From Cyanobium sp. CZS25K (GTDB taxonomy: Bacteria; Cyanobacteriota; Cyanobacteriia; PCC-6307; Cyanobiaceae), in assembly GCA_030373325.1 (NCBI GenBank), contig JAUCZB010000018.1, positions 1-64,000 on the forward strand: a stretch of 64,000 nt of DNA. Direction: 5' to 3'. Each line of letters begins with the position of its first letter. Within the stretch, counting starts at the first letter, position 1. Positions 33,862 to 40,916 of the stretch are shown in pieces. The notes beneath the pieces were generated by a model that saw only the letters and a program-made list of their open reading frames with translations, was not told where the DNA came from and searched no databases. The translations under genes were made by a program, and so were the position numbers.

Positions 33862-34111
33862 TCTCACGATTAAGTCATCGGCGGCTAAGGAGCTACAGGC
33901 GGTGTCGGACAAGGCGACATTGTCACGATTGATTGAGAAGATTAAATCACTGGCAGCTCAACCGCGGCCATCAGGGTCTGAAAAGCTCGCGGGTAGGCAG
34001 AACCTATTTCGTGTCCGCCAAGGCAACTATCGGGTCATCTACTCTGTCGATGATCAGTCGCGTGTTGTCGACGTTGTCAAGGTTGGCCATAGAAGAGATG
34101 TCTACCGATGA
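33848..34111 (+). CDS. ParE/RelE-family toxin
   Basis: 87 residues: YSLTIKSSAAKELQAVSDKATLSRLIEKIKSLAAQPRPSGSEKLAGRQNLFRVRQGNYRVIYSVDDQSRVVDVVKVGHRRDVYR, the standard RelE superfamily with RVRQGNYRVIY and the final HRRDVY. It starts at a GTG within the antitoxin gene. It should act as an mRNA interferase or gyrase poison; which one cannot be told. Intact. Confidence 0.92.
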   Translation: MAEYSLTIKSSAAKELQAVSDKATLSRLIEKIKSLAAQPRPSGSEKLAGRQNLFRVRQGNYRVIYSVDDQSRVVDVVKVGHRRDVYR

Positions 34112-34550
34112 GTAGACCTTCTAACATCAAGATACAGAAGACGGGAGCGGAGGAAATCGGCAATGCCGAAGTTAGCTCGCCCGCTTCTGATCTTGAGCGA
34201 TCCTGCGACCAGATCGCCAACGGTTCGGGCTGAGCGATGAAGCGTTCGATTTCGAGGCGTGCGCTGGCGACATCCAGGCGGCCGATCCGTTCAGCCAGCA
34301 GGTCTTGCAGTGACCTGGCTGAGAACGGCTGATCCAGAGGCCAATGGCCGCTTTGGCGCGCACCTACCACTCCAGATCGAATCAATCGCGGCTGTGGGGA
34401 TCCAGCGGGGTCTCAAGCCCATGTTCGGGGGCCTGCAGGAAGGCGATGCTGTTACCAGCTGTCTGCAAGCATGACCTCATGTCCCAGCTCCAACCAATCT
34501 GGTGGCACTACACAGCCAAGCAGCTACAGTCGCTTGAGGAGGTGAATTTG

Positions 34551-34766
34551 ATGTCTAGGCAATTTGATGTATTAGTCGAAAGGGATTCAGAAGGGTTCTT
34601 CGTGGCGACCGACCCGGCTCTACCCGGTTGCCATACGCAAGCCAAATCCCTGGATCAATGAATGCAGCGAATCAAGGAAGCCATTGAACTTTGCCTTGAG
34701 GTTACAGGCACTGACTCTGAGTCACTTGACTTCGTAGGAGTACAGCGAGTTACAGTAGAAGTGTGA
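34551..34766 (+). pseudogene. HicB-family antitoxin with premature stop
   Basis: The frame reads MSRQFDVLVERDSEGFFVA...CHTQAKSLDQ, stop, then MQRIKEAIELCLEVTGTDSESLDFVGVQRVTVEV with no frame change. A normal HicB has SLDELMQRIKEAI here, so the TGA at 34659-34661 is the only lesion. A good GAGGAGG ribosome site lies before the ATG. The partial HicB fold without its last helices would not dimerise. Confidence 0.85.
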
Positions 34767-34841
34767 CGAGGTAGTCATTTTCTGAAACGCCCGGACGGAA
34801 GGACGACGGTTGTTCCTGTTCATTCCAATGAAGATGGATGA
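34767..34841 (+). pseudogene. HicA toxin remnant (C-terminal part)
   Basis: Directly after the HicB stop the frame reads RGSHFLKRPDGRTTVVPVHSNED, the catalytic end of a HicA toxin with the conserved His of GSH. The first half of HicA is missing and there is no start codon. The toxin is dead. Confidence 0.8.
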
Positions 34842-34981
34842 AGTGGCCGACGAGCAACCGGCCTGATGAATGCAATGGGCTGCTTCTTACCGTTGATCTT
34901 CAGCGAGCGAAGACATTTCTGTACACAATGTACAGCCTGCAGATGGGGCCGCAACCGCTGAGGGGCGTTGCCATCAAGCCG
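34842..34981. other. AbiE 3' flank with second TGTACA palindrome
   Basis: Contains the 15-bp palindrome at 34920-34934 and the part of the duplicated block that lies downstream of the AbiEii stop. No gene seen. Confidence 0.5.
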
Positions 34982-35836
34982 TCAGGCCAGCACCACCACG
35001 CGCTGCGCCAGCTGCTGGAAGTAATCCTGCGACCAGATCGCCAACGGTTCGGGCTGTGCGATGAAACGTTCGATGTCGAGGCGTGCGCTGGCGACATCCA
35101 GGCGGCCGATCCGTTCAGCCAGCAGGGCTTGCAGTGACCTGGCTGAGAACGGCTGATCCAGAGGCCAATGGCCGCTTTGGCGCGCACGCGCGGCCAGATG
35201 ATCGAGATGCAGAGGGATGCCACCACGCACGTACCACTCCAGATCAAACCAATCGCGGCCCTTGACGCGCTGCTGCCACTGGCGGAAGAGCACCGCATGC
35301 ATCTTGCCGGCAAACAGATCGGGCAGGCTGAAACACTTCACGTAACACGAATAGGGCTGAAGCAGCAGCTGCTCCTCAGTGCTGAATCCAAGGGGAGGAT
35401 CGGTATCCACCTCAAACTTGATCCTGAGGGTCTTCGCCCCAGGGATAGCCAGCTGAACAATCGTCGTACTGGCCTTCAGGAAAGCGGAAAGAATCGGGCT
35501 GGGGTTGGTCTTCTTCTTCTCGCTGATCTGCACCTCAATCCCCAGACCTGCAAACTCCTCCTCCATGCCTTGCAGGTAAGGATGCAGGCGGAAGCCTGGA
35601 TCGGGCTGGAGCAGCGAAAAATCCAGATCCTCCGAAAAGCGCGGCAAATGGTGAAACAGGCGCAGGCACGTGTCGCCATAGAACGCTGCCTTCGCAAAGA
35701 AGCCACGCCGTACAAGCCCTGCCAGGGCGATCTCCTGCATCACCTGCCGCATCGCCTGGCTGCGTTCTAGGTCGCTGTCCTGCGGTACTCGCCGCAGCAT
35801 CTGTTCCACAACGCTGTTTCCCGATTTCTCCTGCAT
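34982..35836 (-). CDS. AbiEii-family nucleotidyltransferase toxin
   Basis: 284 residues. The nucleotidyltransferase site is visible: AAFYGDTCLRLFHHLPRFSEDLDFSLL (G-x-T and DLDF, supplying the two Asp), with further conserved LRIKFEVDTDPP and the helix LPDLFAGKMHAVLFRQW..RDWFDLEWYV. AbiEii toxins transfer nucleotides to tRNA and cause abortive infection. The ATG overlaps the antitoxin stop (ATGA). Appears intact; partial copies lie at 32502 and 33455-34391. Confidence 0.93.
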   Translation of the reverse strand: MQEKSGNSVVEQMLRRVPQDSDLERSQAMRQVMQEIALAGLVRRGFFAKAAFYGDTCLRLFHHLPRFSEDLDFSLLQPDPGFRLHPYLQGMEEEFAGLGIEVQISEKKKTNPSPILSAFLKASTTIVQLAIPGAKTLRIKFEVDTDPPLGFSTEEQLLLQPYSCYVKCFSLPDLFAGKMHAVLFRQWQQRVKGRDWFDLEWYVRGGIPLHLDHLAARARQSGHWPLDQPFSARSLQALLAERIGRLDVASARLDIERFIAQPEPLAIWSQDYFQQLAQRVVVLA

Positions 35837-36525
35837 CAACCCGGATCCTGTTGGAGGGATTCGATCACCTTCAGCAGGGTGCCCAGCTGGCGTCGCTTGA
35901 AGCCACTCGCCAGGCACAGGCGGATCTCACCCAGGCTGATGAGCTGGACGAGGAGTTCAGGATCGATCCTCAGATCCTCCAGCAGCCACTGCCGCATCGC
36001 CGCCCGCGACAGCACCGGAAGCTGCCGGCTGAGCACCAGCCGATCGCACAGGGCTTTGGTGGGACTGGCGATCAGAAAACTCAGACCCGCAACGTCCACG
36101 CCCAGCTGCTGCCCGATCCCGTAGTAGCGCAAGGGCAGATGGTGGTACGAGAACCGCCCCAGGCCGTTGCTGATCCTGCGGGCTGGCTTCAGTGTCACGG
36201 AGGTGACCTCCGCGACCCCCTCCGGGATCAGACCATGCAACGCCAGGGCAAAGTCGAGCGAGACGTAGGAAGGGCCATAGAGATGGTTGGCCAGCAGTGG
36301 CAGGCAGGCGGGGCTGGTTCGCAGGCCGGGTCCAGCCAGATAGAGCCCGCGCCGCAGCGGTTGCAGCGCTCCCTCCCGGATCCATTCGCTCACCTTGTCG
36401 TTGGGGCGCCGGTAGCCGCTGAGCACCTCATCCAGCACCTCGCGCGCCAGGGGCAGCGAGCCAAAGCGCCGCAAGGGGTGCTCCAGCCCGGCCGACGACG
36501 AGATGTCTGAATTGAAAGGCATCAT
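35836..36525 (-). CDS. AbiEi-family antitoxin
   Basis: 229 residues: an N-terminal winged helix (SLPLAREVLDEVLSGYRRPNDKVSEWIREGALQPLRRGLYLAGP) followed by the AbiEi C-terminal domain (NHLYGPSYVSLDFALALHGLIPEGVAEVTSVTLKPARRISNGLGRFSYHHLP). It binds inverted repeats in its own promoter and neutralises AbiEii. Its 5' end (about 50 bp) is duplicated at 37597-37645, next to a second Uma2 relic. Confidence 0.93.
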   Translation of the reverse strand: MMPFNSDISSSAGLEHPLRRFGSLPLAREVLDEVLSGYRRPNDKVSEWIREGALQPLRRGLYLAGPGLRTSPACLPLLANHLYGPSYVSLDFALALHGLIPEGVAEVTSVTLKPARRISNGLGRFSYHHLPLRYYGIGQQLGVDVAGLSFLIASPTKALCDRLVLSRQLPVLSRAAMRQWLLEDLRIDPELLVQLISLGEIRLCLASGFKRRQLGTLLKVIESLQQDPG

Positions 36526-36681
36526 CGGATGCTATCCGATGATCCTGGCTTCCCTGGACATCCTGCCTCCTCAGCTTGAGCAGGATGCTGCCTGTCACCA
36601 AGACGCGCCACGCCGGCTCGCTGCCTTCGGTGAGCCTGGCGGAATCCCAACTCAAATTCCTCTGCAGCACGTGCTGGGGCC

Positions 36682-36903
36682 ATGACGCTTGCACCTCCAG
36701 CGCCCCACCCTGATGCCTTGGCGGCCATGAGCCTCAGCCCTGAGCAATTCGCCGCTGTGTGCATCGCCAACCCCCAGGCGGTGAAACCGGTGCCCGCAAC
36801 AGCCGTTTGTTGATGCGCCTGCTGGCCTGGGCCGCCCGCGTGGGCGGCAGGCGAGCGATTCCACGGGCTGAGGTTGGAGTTGGCTGAGATCTGGGAGGCC
36901 TGA
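36682..36903 (+). pseudogene. 222-bp Uma2 deletion relic, copy A
   Basis: Begins like the intact gene (MTLAPPAPHPDALAAM...EQFAAVCIANPQAV) and ends with its last ten codons. Three deletions remove about 18 bp near codon 16, the segment between two CAGGCGGTG repeats, and the whole core between two CGGGCT repeats. The second shifts the frame. No functional nuclease remains. The same three deletions occur in copy B at 37690. Confidence 0.85.
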
Positions 36904-37004
36904 ACGGCCGTCAACCAGGATTCCGTCTTACGGTTTGGCCAAGTAATTCTTGCAACGTCTGTCGTGTCAGTCTTAGCCTTGGCCGACCAGTGCAGTGGCG
37001 CGCC

Positions 37005-37226
37005 GTGACCAACCTGCAACTGACTGAACATCTGCTGGGGGCCATCCGTTCCTTGCCGGCTGATGACCGCCAGTGGTTGCTCAGCCAGCTGGGGCACAAC
37101 ACGGAAGAGCGGCTGTTGGCAAGGGATCTGGATCAGCTGGCCATGGCTGGCGGCACCTTTGCTGACCTCGCCACTGAGCCGGACCTGTACAGCTTCAATG
37201 ACGGCGAGCCGATCAGGCCACGTTGA
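37005..37226 (+). CDS. Antitoxin partner of PemK/MazF-like toxin
   Basis: 73 residues from the GTG at 37005: NLQLTEHLLGAIRSLPADDRQWLLSQLG, then a Leu/Arg helix and an acidic tail (LATEPDLYSFNDGEPI). The stop overlaps the start of the PemK-like gene. Such helical proteins with an acidic, partly disordered C-terminus are typical antitoxins of MazF-type toxins; there is no strong family motif. Confidence 0.7.
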   Translation: MTNLQLTEHLLGAIRSLPADDRQWLLSQLGHNTEERLLARDLDQLAMAGGTFADLATEPDLYSFNDGEPIRPR

Positions 37227-37570
37227 TGCTCCAGCGGTTTGACGTCGTATTGGTCCCCTTCCCCTTTGTTGATGGGGATAATGTTAAAGCCAGGCCTGCC
37301 ATAGTTCTTGCGTTGGGTGAGCGTCACGGCGATGTGCTGTTGATGTTCATTAGCTCTCGCACGGAGATGCCTGCAGCCTTCGATGAACTGGATCTGCTCT
37401 CTTCGGAAGCTGGATTTGAGCAGACCGGTCTCAAGGTCTCATCCCGGGCACGCATCTCCAGGCTGGTGACTTTGTCGAACAGTCTGGTGAAACGCCGGAT
37501 CGGTCACCTTCCAGAGGGGATCCAACAACAGCTTCGGAATCGCATCGTCGAGGTTATTGCGGCGCCATGA
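37226..37570 (+). CDS. PemK/MazF-family mRNA interferase toxin
   Basis: 114 residues of the PemK-like barrel: FDVVLVPFPFVDGDNVKARPAIVLA (strand 1-2 with the conserved Pro-Ala-Ile-Val), DVLLMFISSR, TGLKVSSRARISRLVTLS and RIGHLPEGIQQQLRNRIVEVI. It cleaves RNA when released by the antitoxin. ATG preferred over the TTG one codon earlier. Intact. Confidence 0.9.
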   Translation: MLQRFDVVLVPFPFVDGDNVKARPAIVLALGERHGDVLLMFISSRTEMPAAFDELDLLSSEAGFEQTGLKVSSRARISRLVTLSNSLVKRRIGHLPEGIQQQLRNRIVEVIAAP

Positions 37571-37596
37571 TCTCAGCCTCGCGTCAGCTCATTCGC

Positions 37597-37645
37597 CCGC
37601 CAAGGGCAGCGAGCCAAAGCGCCGTAAGGGCTGCTCCAGCCTGGG
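37597..37645 (-). pseudogene. Duplicated AbiEi 5' end
   Basis: About 48 bp match 36450-36499 inside the AbiEi gene (encoding the region GSLPLAREV) with a few changes. It lies just ahead of Uma2 relic B, mirroring the position of the real AbiEi start ahead of relic A. Confidence 0.75.
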
Positions 37646-37689
37646 CCGATTCCAAACGGGGGACCCGAACCAATGCTGGCGCTAGAGCC

Positions 37690-37911
37690 ATGACGCATGC
37701 ACTTCCGGCTCCCCACCCAGATGCCTTGGCGGCCATGAGCTTCAACCCTGAGGAATTCGCCGCTGTGTGCATCGCCAACCCCCAGGCGGTGAAACCGGTG
37801 CCCGCATCAGCCGTTTGTTGATGCGCCTGCTGGCCTGGGCCGCCCGCGTGGGCGGCTGGCGAGCGATTCCACGGGCTGAGGTTGGAATTGGCTGAGATCT
37901 GGGAGGCCTGA
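37690..37911 (+). pseudogene. 222-bp Uma2 deletion relic, copy B
   Basis: Same length as copy A, about eleven differences, and identical deletion junctions. It is therefore a duplicate of an already deleted gene rather than an independent decay product. The 55 bp after its stop (from TGAACGATTCAG to GATCGGCCG) resemble the DNA after the Uma2 relic at 30569. Confidence 0.85.
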
Positions 37912-38050
37912 ACGATTCAGGGCAGCAGATCGGCCCGCCGCCGCAGGCCTTGATCGGCCGCTTCTGCCAAAGCTTGCCCAATGGCGTTGACCCGCCTCAG
38001 CGGCCACCATCGACGTGGGTACCCTGCCGGCCAGGGATGGGCACGCTGCG

Positions 38051-38857
38051 GTGAAATCCGATCACTGGTTCTTCAGCATCTTTCAGAGCGCCCCTGATCT
38101 GATCGCCCTGCTGCTCCCGGCCCCAGGCTCCGATGCAGACCTCCCCAACCCAGCCTCCGGCCTCGAACCGGAGGCTCCTGGCGACCGGCTCTACCGCTTT
38201 GATTCACCCGAACTCAAAGACGTCAATCACCGCCTCGATGGGGTGCTCTGGCCACGCCGCAACGGCAACGGCACGGCCGAACGGCCCGTGGTTTTGCTGG
38301 AGGTGCAGATGCAGAGCGATCCGGCCTTCCACCACCGCCTGGCCGCCCAGACCTACCGCTTCCTCCAGAAGCAAGTGGCCTGGTTGAGTCTGGAGGAACT
38401 CAGCCGCCACAGCGATCTGCACCCCCTTCTCAACCTGCTCACCCTGCCGGTGCGGCCTGCCGAGCAGCTGGGCGGCTGCACCCAGCAGATCCTCAGGGTC
38501 CGTCCGGACCTGGTCGCTGCCGTTCTGCCTATGCTGATCCAACGGTTTCCCCAACTCAGCAACGAGGAGATCATGGTCATCGCCGGCATCCCCCTCGACC
38601 AGCTCCGCCACACCAGGGCCGCCCAGCAGTGGCTGGAGGAGGGGCGCCTGGAAGGCCGACAGGAAGGCCGACAGGAAGGCGAAATCGCTGTGACCCTGCG
38701 CCTGCTCAACCGCCGCTGCGGCACCCTCAGCGCTGCCGCCACCTCCCGCATTCAGGCCTTGCCGCTCGAGCAGCTGGAAGCCCTGGCCGATGCTCTGCTC
38801 GATTTCCAGGGCCCCGAGGATCTCGCCGCCTGGCTCGACGCCCCGGGCAACTCCTGA
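38051..38857 (+). CDS. Rpn/DUF2887-family nuclease-like protein
   Basis: 268 residues from the GTG at 38051: KSDHWFFSIFQSAPDLIALLLP, LYRFDSPELKDVNHRLDGVLWP and VVLLEVQMQSDPAFHHRLAAQTYRFL carry the PD-(D/E)xK core (Asp of RLDGV, Glu-x-Gln of LEVQ). A repeat-like linker (EGRLEGRQEGRQEGE) precedes a C-terminal helical part. Rpn proteins are recombination-promoting nucleases or relatives of transposases. An earlier GTG at 38015 is less likely. Intact. Confidence 0.88.
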   Translation: MKSDHWFFSIFQSAPDLIALLLPAPGSDADLPNPASGLEPEAPGDRLYRFDSPELKDVNHRLDGVLWPRRNGNGTAERPVVLLEVQMQSDPAFHHRLAAQTYRFLQKQVAWLSLEELSRHSDLHPLLNLLTLPVRPAEQLGGCTQQILRVRPDLVAAVLPMLIQRFPQLSNEEIMVIAGIPLDQLRHTRAAQQWLEEGRLEGRQEGRQEGEIAVTLRLLNRRCGTLSAAATSRIQALPLEQLEALADALLDFQGPEDLAAWLDAPGNS

Positions 38858-38961
38858 GCGGCTGCAGCCAGCAGATCCTGAGGCCCCAACCGGACCTGGC
38901 CCTCCCTGACAACAGCCCACCGGGTTGGCACAAGATCCACGGCGGACGGGGCCAGCGGGGG

Positions 38962-39101
38962 CTAAAGCCCGGCTTCAGAGGCCTGCAGGATGGCCGTGAC
39001 GGCGCGGCGCACCAGTTCGGCTTGCTCAGGCGGCGGCACTGGGCCTGCCCGCTGGGCTGGGCGGCGAGCGCTTCGGGCAGCTTGAGAGAGATCAACGCCA
39101 T
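38962..39101 (-). pseudogene. RHH antitoxin with one frameshift
   Basis: Starts MALISLKLPEALAAQ; after about 25 residues the continuation QAELVRRAVTAILQASEAGL and stop lies in the +1 frame. Together they make a complete CopG-type antitoxin of about 45 residues. A degenerate copy of the second part occurs at 34400-34440. No toxin is adjacent. Confidence 0.7.
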
Positions 39102-39202
39102 GGCAAGGAAACAACCAGCAAGGCATGGCTACCGGGCCAGGGCCAAGGCCTCAACCGCCTGCGGGATCCCAACTAACATGGCCATAACCCTGCGCTGGGG
39201 CC

Positions 39203-39832
39203 GTGACGCTTGCACCTCCAGCTCCCGAGGCCGATGCCTTGGCGCCCCTGCTCCTGCCAGCTGATCTGCGCCTCAGCCCCGAGCAATTCGCCGCTGTGTG
39301 CAGCGCCAACCCCCAGGCGGTGCTGGAACTCACCGCCGAAGGTCAGCTCATCCACATGACGCCCACAGGCGGTGAAACCGGCGCCCGCAACAGCCGTTTG
39401 TTGATGCGCCTTCTGGCCTGGGCCGACAGCGTGGGCGGCTGGCGGCTGTTCGACAGCTCCACGGGCTTCCATCTGCCCGATGGCTCGGTGCTCAGCCCCG
39501 ACGCCTCCCTGGTGCGTCTGGAACGCTGGCAGGCCCTCACCCCGGAGCAGCGCCGCAGTTTCCCGCCCCTCTGCCCCGATCTGCTGGTCGAACTCGCCAG
39601 CCCCGGCGACGCAGGCCCCCGGGGCCTCACCGCCCTGCGCCGCAAGATGGCCGCCTACCGGGCCAATGGCGCCCAGCTGGGCTGGCTGTTGATCCCCGAG
39701 CAGCAGGCTGTCGAGATCTGGAGCCGCGACGGATTTGGCCAGCCCCAGCGTCTCCAGGGGGCCACCGCACTGGAGGCTGGCGAGCACTTCCCCGGGCTGA
39801 GACTGGAGCTGGCGGAAATCTGGGAGGCCTGA
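39203..39832 (+). CDS. Uma2-family endonuclease-like protein (DUF820), intact
   Basis: 209 residues, the complete version from which the relics in this region can be derived: LSPEQFAAVCSANPQAVLELTAEGQLIHMTP, DGSVLSPDASLVRLERW (Asp), DLLVELASPGDAGPRGL (Glu) and GAQLGWLLIPEQQAVEIWS. It starts at a GTG 12 bp after the leader motif TGCGCTGGGGCC that it shares with the other Uma2 copies here. Role unproven; its spread and decay suggest a selfish or mobile habit. Confidence 0.92.
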   Translation: MTLAPPAPEADALAPLLLPADLRLSPEQFAAVCSANPQAVLELTAEGQLIHMTPTGGETGARNSRLLMRLLAWADSVGGWRLFDSSTGFHLPDGSVLSPDASLVRLERWQALTPEQRRSFPPLCPDLLVELASPGDAGPRGLTALRRKMAAYRANGAQLGWLLIPEQQAVEIWSRDGFGQPQRLQGATALEAGEHFPGLRLELAEIWEA

Positions 39833-40074
39833 GCGTCGGGGGATGGCCCCGCGTGGTTTTTTGCATGGGGAAAACAACTTCCAAAGGGAGACTGACGGCC
39901 TGTGAGCGCGCAGAGAGCCGTCGTGGATCTCGACAGTCGACGTACCCATGCCAGAACCGATTTTCTAGCCTGTACATTGTGTACAGCCCTGAAATTCGCG
40001 CTGAACCTCCTCCCCCAGCGGCTGCTCTCCAGCCTGGAGCTGGCTGACGCCCCATGAACGCATCAGTACCCATT
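39833..40074. other. Intergenic with third TGTACA palindrome
   Basis: Holds TGTACATTGTGTACA at 39971-39985 and a T-rich stretch (GGTTTTTTGC, 39856) that could terminate Uma2 transcription, though its stem is weak. No gene seen. Confidence 0.5.
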
Positions 40075-40103
40075 CATTGTTCGGTGTCAACGACGTTGGC
40101 GGA
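40075..40103. repeat. Solitary IS21-like terminal sequence
   Basis: 29 bp that match the outer end of the IS21 element at 63.8 kb (CATTGCCCGGTGTCAACGACGTAGGCGG) with three or four changes. No IS body is attached. It sits eight bases from the end of the zeta-toxin relic. Confidence 0.6.
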
Positions 40104-40110
40104 TGGCAAC

Positions 40111-40634
40111 TCAGAACCCTGCGAGCAGACCCTCCGCCCAATCAGGGAACGGATCCACATGGCGTACCAAACTGCCCTGCGCCAGCGTGAAGACGGGAAG
40201 GAAGGGATGGTCAGCTGAGCTGTTGTCGTACACCCGGGAAACGTCGTAGAGCGGCAGTGACGCTCTGACGTGATGCAGCAGCCGGGGGATGCGGCTCACC
40301 ACCTTGTCAGCGGGAACATCATGGCCTCCTTCGCTGACCCGCGCGCTGATGCGCGCCTGGTTCAAGGCTGGACATTCAAGGTGAATCATCACCAGGATCA
40401 CCTGGTAGCCAAGCGCCTTGGCACGGCCGACGAAGTCCACCTTGGAGGGGTGGGAATACTCCGTTTCAAAACAAAAGCTCACACCTCGCAGCAGGAGGTT
40501 GTGTCGCTGCTCTTCCGCCAGCTTGGCGGCGTCGACACTGTGCGCACATCGGCATTCACAAACGGCACGCCAAGGGGCTGGAGCTAGAGGCGAAAGAACG
40601 TGGATTTCCCTGCTCCATCGCCACCCACCTGCAT
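40111..40634 (-). pseudogene. Zeta-toxin/UDP-GlcNAc-kinase relic
   Basis: The first part reads MQVGGDGAGKSTFFRL, stop, LQPLGVPFVNADV: Walker A and the NAD motif of zeta toxins with a TAG between. After a frame change and a missing stretch the rest is RAKALGYQVILVMIHLECPALNQARISARVSEGGHDVPADKVVSRIPRLLHHVRASLPLYDVSRVYDNS to a normal stop, preceded by LAEEQRHNLLLRGVSFCFETEYSHPSK. Zeta proteins phosphorylate UDP-N-acetylglucosamine and block wall synthesis. Dead by three lesions. Confidence 0.88.
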
Positions 40635-40685
40635 CCAAGGGTTCAGCCGGCCAAGGATGGATTCGAGAAGAAGGAGATCCCCCGG

Positions 40686-40913
40686 ATGCGAGCGGTTGGC
40701 TTCCGCCAGGAAGCAGAACACCTCGGCCACCTTGCAGCCCAGGCCGAGACCCTGCCCATCCGCAACACCCGCACCGGCGCCGTCCGCCAGCTACGCCCGG
40801 AGCGCTGGCGCGACCCCGTTGAGGAGGCCCTCCTGACCTCGCCGGAGCGGGCCATACCCCGCCCGACGCCAGTGTTTTCAGTTCCTGCATCACGGAACTC
40901 CTGCAGACCGTAA
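40686..40913 (+). CDS. Short ORF after a conserved leader, unknown
   Basis: 75 residues beginning MRAVGFRQEAEHLGHLAAQAE, with AAGGAG eleven bases before the ATG. The 42 bp ending in ATGCG (40649-40690) are closely similar to 56626-56668, the leader of the HicB-like gene. The body is not similar, so this may be a deleted relative. It ends just before the large GGDEF gene. Confidence 0.35.
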   Translation: MRAVGFRQEAEHLGHLAAQAETLPIRNTRTGAVRQLRPERWRDPVEEALLTSPERAIPRPTPVFSVPASRNSCRP

Positions 40914-40916
40914 AGG

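Larger units (their letters stand above)
33559..34199 (+). mobile_element. Toxin-antitoxin cassette with short inverted ends
   Basis: A 641-bp segment sits exactly between two bases that are adjacent in the intact AbiEii gene. Near its ends lie inverted copies of GATCAGAAG (33566-33574 and, as CTTCTGATC, 34184-34192), each followed two bases further in by GGC. No clear target duplication is seen. It carries only the RHH antitoxin and the ParE-like toxin, no transposase, so if mobile it is non-autonomous. Confidence 0.5.
33455..34391 (-). pseudogene. Second AbiEii copy, split by a toxin-antitoxin cassette
   Basis: 33455-33558 equals 34920-35023 (3' end of the intact AbiEii gene and its downstream region) at 103 of 104 positions. 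The match resumes at 34200 with the next base of the gene (ATCCTGCGACCAG) and continues to about 34391, with a deletion of roughly 50 bp near 34362. The 641 bp in between carry an RHH/ParE gene pair. Only the C-terminal third of the gene is represented. Confidence 0.85.
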
